NCBI GenBank assembly: GCA_032622095.1
Contig: CP136066.1
Coordinates: 148,645,559 to 148,709,558, forward strand
DNA length: 64,000 nt
From: Siphonodentalium dalli
Taxonomy: Eukaryota; Mollusca; Scaphopoda; Gadilida; Siphonodentaliidae
Direction of reading: 5' to 3'
The translations under genes were made by a program, and so were the position numbers. A model generated the notes under the pieces. The model saw nothing but the letters and a program-made list of their open reading frames with translations. It did no database searches and was not told where the DNA came from. Of this stretch, positions 35,521-47,088 are shown one piece after another; positions within the stretch are counted from its first letter, which is position 1; each line of letters opens with the position of its first letter.

Positions 35521-35757
35521 TCACACTCCCTCACACGTGAACAACACATGTATATGATGAATGTGTAATTGCTATAATTATTGAAATTCTCTTAAATCTC
35601 GTTTGCTTTCCAAAATGTCAATTAACAAACATAATCATACATGGGTTGTGTGTATATATATGACCATTTCACTCCCGCCCAACAGTATGTTTAAATATCA
35701 TATAAAATTCGAGCCTTCCGGAGGTTAAATGAATCACAAATCGCGCGTTCTTAGAAT

Positions 35758-36105
35758 ATGAAAACCGAGCAATCTGGAAATAATTATATTCAAAAGTGTA
35801 TCTGTTTTATCAGACAACATGTCATTTGGCAAACATCTAGCGTATATTCAATAGACGCTATTATATACAGTTGCATTTACTATATAAAGTTTATCATAAA
35901 GAAACAGCGTGAACAGTTCTGCTTTCATCTAATTCATTTGAAATTTTTACTCAATGCGCGTCAATCAATTGGACAATCGATAATAGATTTGACATATGCA
36001 CTCTGTGTAAACAAATTGAAGTTATCTCCACCTGTCCCGTCTGACATTGTACATTCGATGCAACAATGTATGAATGGAGTTATTGATTCGTTATTCACTT
36101 CATAA
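35758..36105 (+). CDS. Unrecognised 115-residue protein, left-arm copy
   Basis: The frame begins at ATG (MKTEQSGNNYIQKCICFIRQ) and ends ...MNGVIDSLFTS. It is predicted mostly helical, with an isoleucine/tyrosine-rich middle (IIYSCIYYIKFIIKK) followed by a basic patch. It has no signal peptide or motif I can name. The mirror copy at 48,446-48,793 encodes the identical protein, while other parts of the arms have drifted. The shared arm identity means this could reflect selection, gene conversion or youth. Downstream are AATAAA signals at about 36,283-36,296 and three ACGCTCTTTATTT words. Its role is unknown. Confidence 0.45.
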   Translation: MKTEQSGNNYIQKCICFIRQHVIWQTSSVYSIDAIIYSCIYYIKFIIKKQREQFCFHLIHLKFLLNARQSIGQSIIDLTYALCVNKLKLSPPVPSDIVHSMQQCMNGVIDSLFTS

Positions 36106-37035
36106 ATGGTTCATATAGCGCACTAATATACTTGTGGACACTTACATTAAAGGTACACGTCACTTTAACCTAATTCAGCGTATCCATCGATATAAACGCT
36201 CTTTATTTTCAAAAAGTGTCTGAATCTCTATCGTTTACTAAAGTTATGTTTAAAATTAAGCATTTAAACCTAATGTAACTATAAATAATAAATAAAAAAC
36301 GCTCTTTATTTCCAAAATTGTCTGAATTTTGATATTGATTTTAGCAATATGCATGCTTTCATTCATATGAAATTGCCATCATGGACGTTAAATGAAAACA
36401 TCTCTTAGCATATTATATTAGCCTTAAAGTTATACGCCACGCGTACATTCGATGCACACATTACATATATGGTTGAACATATCAACCATAGTAAGCTCAT
36501 TTAAACAAAATGGTATTCAATTTAAACGCAGGTTCATTCGATGCAGCAATGTATGAATGTAGGGTTTTGCTTTGTCATTACTCCAGAAATGGTTCAGACG
36601 ATACACTACATTTTGTTCACATACCTTAAAGGTACCCGTCATTTAAACCTAATTATTTATTAATAAAACGCTCTTTATTTTCAAAATTATCTGAAGGTCC
36701 CATCGTTTTGTAAGTTATACGTCGCATGTTCATTCAACGTAATCCTGTACGAAATGAAGGTAATCGTTGTGTTATTCACTTCATAAAATGCGTCATACGA
36801 TGGACCACATTTGGGTCACGTGCCTTAAAGGTACACGTCACTTTCGGAAATTATATAATCAGCTAATACATTACATGTTCATTTAATTCATTGGGTCTTT
36901 CAAATTATACGTCACGTGTTCATTCGAGGTACTCATATAGGAAATGAAGGTATTGATTGTTATTCACTTCATAAATGGCTCCCAGTTCCTAATAGCGACT
37001 ATTATACATTAAAGATACACCTCATTTAAATCTAA
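36040..37035 (+). repeat. Degenerate module repeats with ACGCTCTTTATTT in left arm
   Basis: Four degenerate modules share ATTCGATGCAACAATGTATG-like sequence, TTATTCACTTCATAAATGG and AAAGGTACACGTCA. They lie at about 36,045-36,160, 36,535-36,650, 36,730-36,845 and 36,910-37,030. ACGCTCTTTATTT(T/C)CAAAA occurs at 36,196, 36,299 and 36,668. The first module overlaps the last codons of the 115-codon gene, so the array may have grown from that gene's 3' end. The mirror lies at about 47,520-48,510. Confidence 0.7.
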
Positions 37036-37439
37036 TGCAGCGTGTCCATCAAAACAGACGCTCGTAGTATTGTAACCCGCGGTCGATTGTTTCGTTTCTG
37101 TTGATGATACGGTGTTATTTACTTTTTAAAAAAGCGCCATCACTCTTCACTTTGACTAATATGCAAGCGTTTGTATCATTTATAATGTCAAAATCTGGTC
37201 TAAAGCAGTCGTATTTGTTATATATAAGGCAAATTTCCTTTCAAATTATAACATATTAAAACTAAGCATAAATGTTATGTACTTGGAATATGATAGGTCT
37301 CCATGGCCTTATTTGGACATATAATCTAACCGAGCGATGTTCATTCTCTAATCGATTACGTGTCTATAGGATATTGAGGGTAGATTAAGCATACTAAGAT
37401 CCAGGTAGACAGTCTATATTGCAGCCTAATTTTATGGGG

Positions 37440-38250
37440 CCTTTGTCTCTATGAACATATAGTCTTAATATTGGGGCCCTTTGTCGTATTTCTATGGATC
37501 AATTGTCTGTGTAATTCTATGGACCTATTGTCTGAAATAAGGGGCCTTTGTCTGTGTAATTATATGGACCTATTGTCTGAAATACGGGCCCTTTGTCGTA
37601 TTTATATGGACCTATTGTCTGAAATACGGCGCCTCTGTCTGTGTAATTCTATGGATCTATTGTCTTAATTCTGGGACCCTTTGTCAGTGTAATTCTATGG
37701 ACCTATTGTCTGAAATAAGGGGCCTTTGTCTGTGTAATTCTATGGACCTATTGTCTGAAATACGGGCCCTTTGTCGTATTTATATGGACCTATTGTCTGA
37801 AATACGGGGCCTCTGTCTGTGTAATTCTATGGATCTATTGTCTTAATTCTGGGACCCTTTGTCAGTGTAATTCTATGGATCTGTTGTCTTAAATACGGGC
37901 CCTTTGTCAGTGTAATTCTATGGATCTGTTGTCATAAATACGGGACCATTTGTCAGTGTAATTCTATGGATCTGTTGTCTTAAATACGGGACCATTTGTC
38001 TGTATATTTCTATGGATCTATTGTCTGAAATACGGAGCCTTTGTGTATTTCTATGGACCTATTGTCTGAAATACGGGGCCTCTGTCTGTGTAATTCTATG
38101 GATCTATTGTCTTAATTCTGGGACCTTTGTCAGTGTAATTCTATGGATCTGTTGTCTTAAATACGGGACCATTTGTCTGTATATTTCTATGGATCTATTG
38201 TCTGAAATACAGGGTCTTTGTCTGTGTAATTATATGAACATATAGTCTTA
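37440..38250 (+). repeat. GGACCTATTGTCTGAAATAC tandem array in left arm
   Basis: About 14 degenerate units of 50-65 bp built from CTATGGA(C/T)CTATTGTCT(G/T)A, AATACGGG and (C/G)(C/T)TTTGTCTGTGTAATT. Frames through it (peptide MDLLSEIRGLC repeated) are repeat artefacts. The mirror lies at about 46,280-47,088. Confidence 0.85.
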
Positions 38251-38938
38251 CAAAACATTTTGTTCTGTTCATAAACCACACGGTAAGCTATTTATAGATA
38301 TGGGATAACAAGCGATTTTATGCCTAAAGAAGTAGGAACTGAGGTTCTGTATTCTTGTCACCAAGTATATGTAGTTTAAATCCTCTAAATATCGTCTGTT
38401 ATACAGAAGAACAATTGACCATGTGACAGTCTCATGTCACAAAAGACCAATTATTGGGACACATTTCATTCCCCAAAAACGGTATATATAGGTGGGTATC
38501 AAACATTGGTCTGGAAAAGACATGGTATATGGACGTGGGGTATTTACTAGATGTATTTTTTAAACGTTCATTTCATATACACGAACTCTTTATTGTTGTT
38601 CAACTTTTTAATTGGTAATCAATTATCGTATATACTTTTGTTTGGAGTGTTCATATACATCAATATACGAAACACAGCTTCTAATAAACTAGTCGATGGT
38701 TAAATCACCACAGCCAATATCCCCAATGGTAAGCTGTTTTTTAGCGCATGGGGTACATTCATGACTAAAGAAGAAGGAAATGAGGTAAATTATACTTTAT
38801 TATTTGATCACTTAACACACAGAACAGGTTGTGCTGACTCGCTCTGTGTAACCTATTTCTAGTATGTAGTAGTATGTTCAGCAAACACAGGTAAGCGATG
38901 CCTACGGTTGTAAGTGGTACTCGTCAGTGATCACTGAG

Positions 38939-39544
38939 TTAGATATGTGGTTCAGAACCAAACTTTTTAGTTTTCAGTGTATAATCACCATAATTCCTGA
39001 TTATTCCCAAGGTCCAAATGAGTTCACTATCTAGTTCTGAAATAGTTTTAGTTGTGTTTATAATGTAATCCAATACTAGTTGTTCATTAAACATCTTTTC
39101 AATCGTGAAAATTTCACAAGGTTCTGGGAGAATGATGTAACCGCATATTGATGTTTCTTCTTCGAATATCAGACTTCTTTCATTGAAAAACACGTCCTTG
39201 TAAACAGAAATTCGAACAAAGTTATCTCCAACGAGTTCACGAATCCCACGTATATCGTTATTTTTAGCAATACCTCTAATTAGCCAACAGTCAGAGAACA
39301 GTTAATCCACAATATCTAGTAAGAAATCTGTTTCAAATTCTGTTCTCTCCAACAAAGATTCCAATCTATCTCTACCATCAACAAAATGTCCTTCCAAAAT
39401 TAACTTTATTATTAGCTTCTCCTCCCTTCGAAACCAAGTTTGCTGTAATTCATTCTTGATTTCTTCACATAGTGTTGATGAGTTAACTAAAGCTTTGTAC
39501 ACTTTCTGACGCATTTCTGCTGGTAGCATATCAATTACCTCCAT
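38939..39544 (-). pseudogene. 201-codon gene broken by a nonsense change, left arm
   Basis: A mirror copy of the intact frame at 44,984-45,589. A CAA codon has become TAA at 39,302-39,304, after residue 80 (…LLDIVD*). Other differences from the right arm include His for Tyr (EGHFVDG against EGYFVDG) and Phe for Leu near the C terminus. The rest stays in frame to its original stop, so the break looks recent. Confidence 0.8.
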
Positions 39545-39779
39545 AAGTCCTTACGAAACACTCTGTTTATTCGAGGTAATCCACTACAACACGGGGTATT
39601 GATCGTGAGTTTCTCACAAAATTAGCATCAGTGTTATACAATCGGTGCTCATACTATACATAGCGTTCACACTCTAAAGACGTTCGGAAAAGTATTTATT
39701 TCTTATTATACTATGTATAACAACCAATCAAAACCCGTCGTTCAATTTAACTATACACGGACAAGCGGTATGATAACAA

Positions 39780-40620
39780 CCGTACAACAACTTGATGTAT
39801 ACTAGTCATATTTCATATTATTATTCTAAAATCTCCATTACATGGAGTGAAATAAAGAGCGTATATGATGCAGACTGGTGTATAAATACTTAGTTATTTC
39901 TTTTTATCAATTATATGTATTGTAACTCCTATAAATATTGTCTGTTATACCGAGTAAACATGTACCACGTGGAAGTCTCACGATAGGCATACTATGTGAA
40001 AACATGTGCATATCACATATTCTTTTTACCGTTCATTCGTACGTAATCCAACCTCTCTGTCAATACACAGGCATGAGACCATTGGTGTGGAAAAGACCTA
40101 CTATGTGAATGCGTGTATTTACTTGATGTATACTAGGCCATTCATATTATTACTCTGAAATCTCCATTGCATGGAGCAAAATAAAGAGCGTGTATGACGT
40201 AGACTGGTGTATAAATGCTTAGTGATTTCTTTCCATCAATTATATGTATTGTAACTCCCATAAATATTGTCTGTTATACAGAGTAACCATGTACAACGTG
40301 ACAGTTTCACGATAGGTCTACTATGTGGAAGCATGTGTATATCACATATGTGTTTTGCAATTCATTCGTATATAATCCAAGCTCTCTGTTAATACAGAGG
40401 CGTCAACACATTGGTGTGTAACAGACCTACTATGTGGACGCGTCTATTTGCTTGATGTATACTGGTTCATTCATAGTATTACTCTAAAATCTCCATTACA
40501 TGGAGCAAAATAAAGAGCGTATACGATGTATTCTTTTCATAAATTATATGTATTTTGACTCCTGTAAATAGTCTGTTATACAGATGAACCGTGTACCACG
40601 TGACGGTCTCGCAAAAGGTG
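39780..40620 (-). repeat. 329-bp tandem repeat upstream of the 201-codon gene, left arm
   Basis: AAATAAAGAGCGT (the complement of ACGCTCTTTATTT) recurs at 39,850, 40,179 and 40,508, a period of 329 bp. Each lies next to the hairpin CTCCAT-GNA-ATGGAG and an ACAGACAATATTTATNGGAGTT block. The array lies on the 5' side of the minus-strand gene, as its mirror does in the right arm. Confidence 0.85.
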
Positions 40621-41408
40621 TATACACATGTATTCAATGTATTCTTTAATAAGTCATTTCTCTATTATTCTCGTTCATTTTAGTAGTAATATTGGTAGAA
40701 ATGTAGTCTGAAATCGTCTGTATAGCGTCATATAGCTTTATTGGTGAATACGTCCATATTTCTTAAAGTACAGTACATATTCATAATGTCAGGCATTATC
40801 AGCCAACTATTTATAGAAATACCTGTTATATGAGATCATATCGTAGCTGAATCTGGGATGCGACCTACCTCAACGGCGAAGTGCGCTCAAATGAAGTTAC
40901 ACATATTATATGAGCCATTATATGGATCGATGAGGTGTTATCTCGGTTTGTCCGTACAATATTAGTAAACTACACCCCTACCTATTACGTATACCAAGCG
41001 AGCGAAACAAACATGACATATCGACTATGTATATATAGTGATGAATCTATGTCTGGTCTCGCAGACAAATGTTCATATTTAGAGTAAATACATATGTGTA
41101 TCCTTTAATGTAATGTCAGCAAATGTATAGAAACGCAGCGTTCAAAATAGTAAAAAGTATACATTTTTTACTTAAAATTTCATTGTTTATGGTTAATTTC
41201 CTGTTATGAAACGTGTCATTTTATAAACGCGTAATACGCAAAAAAAAAACCACCTGTTTGACAAAACTTTTAAATGCTATTATGACTATATTTGGCGAAT
41301 AAAAAAGGGGCTATTTGACGTAGTACAACAACGCGAAATGACTACTTTTTTAAACGCGAATTTGAAACAAAACTAATATACAAAAGAATTTTAAACTAAA
41401 TAATAAGT

Positions 41409-41582
41409 TTGGTTGATGTATTTTCTCACAAAGAAGCGCTCGTATACGATGTAGCGGTATGTTACAGAGTTATCGTTCTTTTCGAGGCTAAAAAAAAGCG
41501 CAGACCGGGCCCCTCCCTCTCCCCCCGTTTTAAAAGGGGCGGGGTTAAGGGGAGCGATCGCGCGTCACGAAAAAATGTCATA
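41409..41582. promoter_or_regulatory. GC-rich inner end of left arm with GC box
   Basis: The last ~90 bases of the arm hold a C-rich then G-rich block with AAAAGGGGCGGGGTTAAGG, a match to a GC box (GGGGCGGGG), followed by GCGATCGCGCGTCACG. It is the only strongly CpG-rich segment in the arm and borders the unique spacer. A promoter or replication role is inference. The overlapping 58-codon frame (MVDVFSHKEALVYD...) occurs in both arms but crosses the arm boundary at different ends, so it is not called as a gene. Confidence 0.35.
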
Positions 41583-42973
41583 GAAGAAAAGTATAAGTCA
41601 GAGGAAATGGATGGGGGAAACGACACATTATGAGGGATAATGCAGTGTGGGAAATAGGGATGGGATGATATGACCGTGTATTAATTGGAGATGATAATGG
41701 ATTAGGTAGTGTACACTGTTCATGGTTTTTAATATATGAATTAACATATAGTGAAGAGCTTAGGAGGCTAGGAAAAGCCACTCAATATAGGTTTATACAT
41801 GTATATGGTACACAAAGGGGATGGAGATGAGGAGAGCGAGAGGCAGGAAATTGGAGCAGAAGGGTATAATTTGGAGAAAACATTGAGGTGTAAGCATTAC
41901 TTTCTTAGGAAAACATTGGGTTTGGTGTGGGAAGAACAGAGGTAAAATAAGAGTTGTGTAAAATGGGAAAAGGGAGACATGAAAAAAATGAAAGGTGCTT
42001 ATGGGAAAAAGGGTAAAGGAGCAGTGGGAGAGTGTATAGAGGTGTATATCGGAGAGTATAGGAGGGTAAGAAAAGCCACTCTACAGAGGTTTATACATGT
42101 GTAAAAAGGGGTAGGCGATGGGGAGAGTGAGAGGCGAGTAAATGGGAGCAGAATGGTATAATTTGGAGAAAATATTGAGTAGTAAGCATTACTTCCTGGG
42201 AAAACATTGGGATTGTTGTGGGAAGAACAAAGTGTTTAGGTACAAAAGGGGAAGGTAAAAAAAAATGAAAGGTGGTTATGTGGATAAAGGTATAGGTAAA
42301 TGGGCTATTGGGTAAAATGAATAGAGGTGTATAGCGGAGAGCTGGGTGGGTGACATGTACATAATTAAAGTAGATGAGATAAGAATAATCATTGAGTATA
42401 TATCTAAATCATATGAAATGTGGGGGTTTTGCTTTGGAAGGAGAGGGGTAACTATGATTGCAGACAGTAATTAGAAGGGTAAGAGCCGGCAAGGGGCTTA
42501 AAATGGTATAGAAAATAAAATGGCATCAAGTAGAGGAAAGCAAAGGTGTGAGAAAAGAGGGTCATATGGGTAAAAGTATAACTAAATCATATCAACTGGG
42601 GTGAAGAGGGAACGAGATGGGTAAAAAGGGACATATATATATATATATATAATTTAGGTGTAAGCAGTTGGTCTAAAACATAGGGGGATGTAACAAAAGA
42701 GTAAACATGAAGCAGAGAATAACTGGAAAGTATTACGTATATTTGTATGAACTTTGGGGTTTGTGTATTAAGGATACAGTAGTAAAAAGGAGAACACATG
42801 CAGAATGGTGTAAACTTATAGGACATGACAGGGACATAGGGCAAAGAACATGAATGATGCACAGAGTAGCATCAAGATGATGGCTAAGAAGTTCGGAAGG
42901 GGAGGGGTTATATTGGGTAAGGGTAAAAAGTAGAATTGTGGTAAATATGTAGAAGGGTTATGTGTAAAATACG
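41583..42973 (+). other. Unique purine-rich spacer of the palindrome
   Basis: 1,391 bp, the only non-inverted part of the element. The plus strand is strongly G- and A-rich and C-poor. Two imperfect direct repeats (about 41,773-41,950 and 42,074-42,240) share AAAAGCCACTC, GGTTTATACATGT, GGTATAATTTGGAGAAAA and GTGGGAAGAAC. A (TA) microsatellite lies near 42,633-42,652. No frame with family resemblance is seen on either strand. Confidence 0.8.
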
Positions 42974-42974
42974 T

Positions 42975-43147
42975 ATGACATTTTTTCGTGACGCGCGATC
43001 GCTCCCCTTAACCCCGCCCCTTTTAAAACGGGGGGAGAGGGAGGGGCCCGGTCTGCGCTTTTTTTTAGCCTCGAAAAGAACGATAACTCTGTAACATACC
43101 GCTACATCGTATACGAGCGCTTCTTTGTGAGAAAATACATCAACCAA
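42975..43147. promoter_or_regulatory. GC-rich inner end of right arm with GC box
   Basis: The mirror of 41,409-41,582, with CGTGACGCGCGATCGC and CCTTAACCCCGCCCCTTTT next to the spacer. The same reservations apply to its function. Confidence 0.35.
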
Positions 43148-43909
43148 ACTTATTATTTAGTTTAAAATTCTTTTGTATATTAGTTTTGTTTCAAATTCGC
43201 GTTTAAAAAAGTAGTCATTTCGCGTTGTTGTACTACGTCAAATAGCCCCTTTTTTATTCGCCAAATATAGTCATAATAGCATTTAAAAGTTTTGTCAAAC
43301 GTATTACGCGTTTATAAAATGACACGTTTCATTAACCATAAACAATGAAATTTTAAGTAAAAAATGTATACTTTTTACTATTTTGAACGCTGCGTTTCTA
43401 TACATTTGCTGACATTACATTAAAGGATACACATATGTATTTACTCTAAATATGAACATTTTTCTGCGAGACCAGACATAGATTCATCACTATATATACA
43501 TAGTCGATATGTCATGTTTGTTTCGCTCGCTTGGTATACGTAATAGGTAGGGGTGTAGTTTACTAATATTGTACGGACAAACCGAGATAACACCTCATCG
43601 ATCCATATAATGGCTCATATAATATGTGTAACTTCATTTGAGCGCACTTCGCCGTTGAGGTAGGTCGCATCCCAGATTCAGCTACGATATGATCTCATAT
43701 AACAGGTATTTCTATAAATAGTTGGCTGATAATGCCTGACATTATGAATATGTACTGTACTTTAAGAAATATGGACGTATTCACCAATAAAGCTATATGA
43801 CGCTATACAGACGATTTCAGACTACATTTCTACCAATATTACTACTAAAATGAACGAGAATAATAGAGAAATGACTTATTAAAGAATACATTGAATACAT
43901 GTGTATACA

Positions 43910-44760
43910 CCTTTTGCGAGACCGTCACGTGGTACACGGTTCATCTGTATAACAGACTATTTACAGGAGTCAAAATACATATAATTTATGAAAAGAATAC
44001 ATCGTATACGCTCTTTATTTTGCTCCATGTAATGGAGATTTTAGAGTAATACTATGAATGAACCAGTATACATCAAGCAAATAGACGCGTCCACATAGTA
44101 GGTCTGTTACACACCAATGTGTTGACGCCTCTGTATTAACAGAGAGCTTGGATTATATACGAATGAATTGCAAAACACATATGTGATATACACATGCTTC
44201 CACATAGTAGACCTATCGTGAAACTGTCACGTTGTACATGGTTACTCTGTATAACAGACAATATTTATGGGAGTTACAATACATATAATTGATGGAAAGA
44301 AATCACTAAGCATTTATACACCAGTCTACGTCATACACGCTCTTTATTTTGCTCCATGCAATGGAGATTTCAGAGTAATAATATGAATGGCCTAGTATAC
44401 ATCAAGTAAATACACGCATTCACATAGTAGGTCTTTTCCACACCAATGGTCTCATGCCTGTGTATTGACAGAGAGGTTGGATTACGTACGAATGAACGGT
44501 AAAAAGAATATGTGATATGCACATGTTTTCACATAGTATGCCTATCGTGAGACTTCCACGTGGTACATGTTTACTCGGTATAACAGACAATATTTATAGG
44601 AGTTACAATACATATAATTGATAAAAAGAAATAACTAAGTATTTATACACCAGTCTGCATCATATACGCTCTTTATTTCACTCCATGTAATGGAGATTTT
44701 AGAATAATAATATGAAATATGACTAGTATACATCAAGTTGTTGTACGGTTGTTATCATAC
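43910..44760 (+). repeat. 329-bp tandem repeat upstream of the 201-codon gene, right arm
   Basis: ACGCTCTTTATTT occurs at 44,008, 44,337 and 44,666, exactly 329 bp apart. Each is followed by TGCTCCATG-NA-ATGGAG, a 6-bp-stem hairpin, then AGTATACATCAAG. The last copy is about 315 bp before the ATG of the gene, so the array occupies its likely promoter region. A related module (CATGAGACTGTCACATGG...CTGTATAACAGACGATATTT) also lies after the gene at about 46,090-46,160. Confidence 0.85.
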
Positions 44761-44983
44761 CGCTTGTCCGTGTATAGTTAAATTGAACGACGGGTTTTGA
44801 TTGGTTGTTATACATAGTATAATAAGAAATAAATACTTTTCCGAACGTCTTTAGAGTGTGAACGCTATGTATAGTATGAGCACCGATTGTATAACACTGA
44901 TGCTAATTTTGTGAGAAACTCACGATCAATACCCCGTGTTGTAGTGGATTACCTCGAATAAACAGAGTGTTTCGTAAGGACTT

Positions 44984-45589
44984 ATGGAGGTAATTGATAT
45001 GCTACCAGCAGAAATGCGTCAGAAAGTGTACAAAGCTTTAGTTAACTCATCAACACTATGTGAAGAAATCAAGAATGAATTACAGCAAACTTGGTTTCGA
45101 AGGGAGGAGAAGCTAATAATAAAGTTAATTTTGGAAGGATATTTTGTTGATGGTAGAGATAGATTGGAATCTTTGTTGGAGAGAACAGAATTTGAAACAG
45201 ATTTCTTACTAGATATTGTGGATCAACTGTTCTCTGACTGTTGGCTAATTAGAGGTATTGCTAAAAATAACGATATACGTCGGATTCGTGAACTCGTTGG
45301 AGATAACTTTGTTCGAATTTCTGTTTACAAGGACGTGTTTTTCAATGAAAGAAGTCTGATATTCGAAGAAGAAACATCAATATGCGGTTACATCATTCTC
45401 CCAGAACCTTGTGAAATTTTCACGATTGAAAAGATGTTTAATGAACAACTAGTATTGGATTACATTATAAACACAACTAAAACTATTTCAGAACTAGATA
45501 GTGAACTCATTTGGACCTTGGGAATAATCAGGAATTATGGTGATTATACACTGAAAACTAAAAAGCTTGGTTCTGAACCACATATCTAA
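44984..45589 (+). CDS. Unrecognised 201-residue protein, intact copy
   Basis: The frame runs from ATG (MEVIDMLPAEMRQKVYKALV) to ...LKTKKLGSEPHI. It is acidic and lacks a signal peptide or membrane segment, so it is probably intracellular. Residues 1-90 form a helix-rich, leucine-patterned block including RREEKLIIKLILEG and RDRLESLLERTEFETDFLLD. The rest has alternating beta-like segments (ISVYKDVFF, ICGYIILPEP) and a final helix. The size and pattern of the N-terminal block could fit a death-fold domain (DED/CARD type), but this is a weak visual impression. AATAAA follows at 45,727-45,732. It is the longest intact frame in the element. Function unknown. Confidence 0.6.
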   Translation: MEVIDMLPAEMRQKVYKALVNSSTLCEEIKNELQQTWFRREEKLIIKLILEGYFVDGRDRLESLLERTEFETDFLLDIVDQLFSDCWLIRGIAKNNDIRRIRELVGDNFVRISVYKDVFFNERSLIFEEETSICGYIILPEPCEIFTIEKMFNEQLVLDYIINTTKTISELDSELIWTLGIIRNYGDYTLKTKKLGSEPHI

Positions 45590-45726
45590 CTCAGTGATCA
45601 CTGACGAGTACCACTTACAACCGTAGGCATCGCTTACCTGTGTTTGCTGAACATACTACTACATACTAGAAATAGGTTACACAGAGCGAGTCAGCACAAC
45701 CTGTTCTGTGTGTTAAGTGATCAAAT

Positions 45727-45732
45727 AATAAA
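45727..45732 (+). terminator. Candidate polyadenylation signal
   Basis: AATAAA lies 138 bp after the stop of the 201-codon gene in an AT-rich context. The mirror copy is at 38,796-38,801. Confidence 0.35.
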
Positions 45733-46279
45733 GTATAATTTACCTCATTTCCTTCTTCTTTAGTCATGAATGTACCCCATGCGCTAAAAAACAGCTTACC
45801 ATTGGGGATATTGGCTGTGGTGATTTAACCATCGACTAGTTTATTAGAAGCTGTGTTTCGTATATTGATGTATATGAACACTCCAAACAAAAGTATATAC
45901 GATAATTGATTACCAATTAAAAAGTTGAACAACAATAAAGAGTTCGTGTATATGAAATGAACGTTTAAAAAATACATCTAGTAAATACCCCACGTCCAAA
46001 TACCATGTCTTTTCCAGACCAATGTTTGATACCCACCTATATATACCGTTTTTGGGGAATGAAATGTGTCCCAATAATTGGTCTTTTGTGACATGAGACT
46101 GTCACATGGTCAATTGTTCTTCTGTATAACAGACGATATTTAGAGGATTTAAACTACATATACTTGGTGACAAGAATACAGAACCTCAGTTCCTACTTCT
46201 TTAGGCATACAATCGCTTGTTATCCCATATCTATAAATAGCTTACCGTGTGGTTTATGAACAGAACAAAATGTTTTGTA

Positions 46280-47088
46280 AGACTATATGTTCATATAATT
46301 ACACAGACAAAGACCCTGTATTTCAGACAATAGATCCATAGAAATATACAGACAAATGGTCCCGTATTTAAGACAACAGATCCATAGAATTACACTGACA
46401 AAGGTCCCAGAATTAAGACAATAGATCCATAGAATTACACAGACAGAGGCCCCGTATTTCAGACAATAGGTCCATAGAAATACACACAGGCTCCGTATTT
46501 CAGACAATAGATCCATAGAAATATACAGACAAATGGTCCCGTATTTAAGACAACAGATCTATAGAATTACACTGACAAATGGTCCCGTATTTAAGACAAC
46601 AGATCCATAGAATTACACTGACAAAGGGCCCGTATTTAAGACAACAGATCCATAGAATTACACTGACAAAGGGTCCCAGAATTAAGACAATAGATCCATA
46701 GAATTACACAGACAGAGGCCCCGTATTTCAGACAATAGGTCCATATAAATACGACAAAGGGCCCGTATTTCAGACAATAGGTCCATAGAATTACACAGAC
46801 AAAGGCCCCTTATTTCAGACAATAGGTCCATAGAATTACACTGACAAAGGGTCCCAGAATTAAGACAATAGATCCATAGAATTACACAGACAGAGGCCCC
46901 GTATTTCAGACAATAGGTCCATATAAATACGACAAAGGGCCCGTATTTCAGACAATATGTCCATAGAATTACACAGACAAAGGCCCCTTATTTCAGACAA
47001 TAGGTCCATAGAATTACACAGACAATTGATCCATAGAAATACGACAAAGGGCCCCAAAATTAAGACTATATGTTCATAGAAACAAAGG
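46280..47088 (-). repeat. GGACCTATTGTCTGAAATAC array, right arm
   Basis: The inverted copy of the array at 37,440-38,250, with a few substitutions between arms. Confidence 0.85.

Larger units (their letters stand above)
33789..41582 (+). repeat. Left arm of the giant inverted repeat
   Basis: 7,794 bp. In order from the end it holds: short repeats with GCCCCTCC...TATATGATAGG (33,890-34,015), a CACCTGGTTAGACCACGTGC array, a 127-bp array, the 115-codon gene, convergent copies of a CATTCG...CACTTCATAAATGG module, a GGACCTATTGTCTGAAATAC array, the broken 201-codon gene, a 329-bp array and a GC-rich inner end. Differences from the right arm include a missing ~28-bp segment near 36,885. It also has extra 10-bp and 18-bp segments near 41,210 and 41,240. 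Confidence 0.95.

Noticed and set aside
37471-38245. Repetitive MDLLSEIRGLC protein
   Set aside because: It comes from the 50-65-bp array and the frames start and stop at random units.
41409-41633. 74-codon frame MVDVFSHKEAL...
   Set aside because: It spans the arm-spacer boundary, so its C terminus differs between the two arms. The basic tail comes from the GC-rich block.
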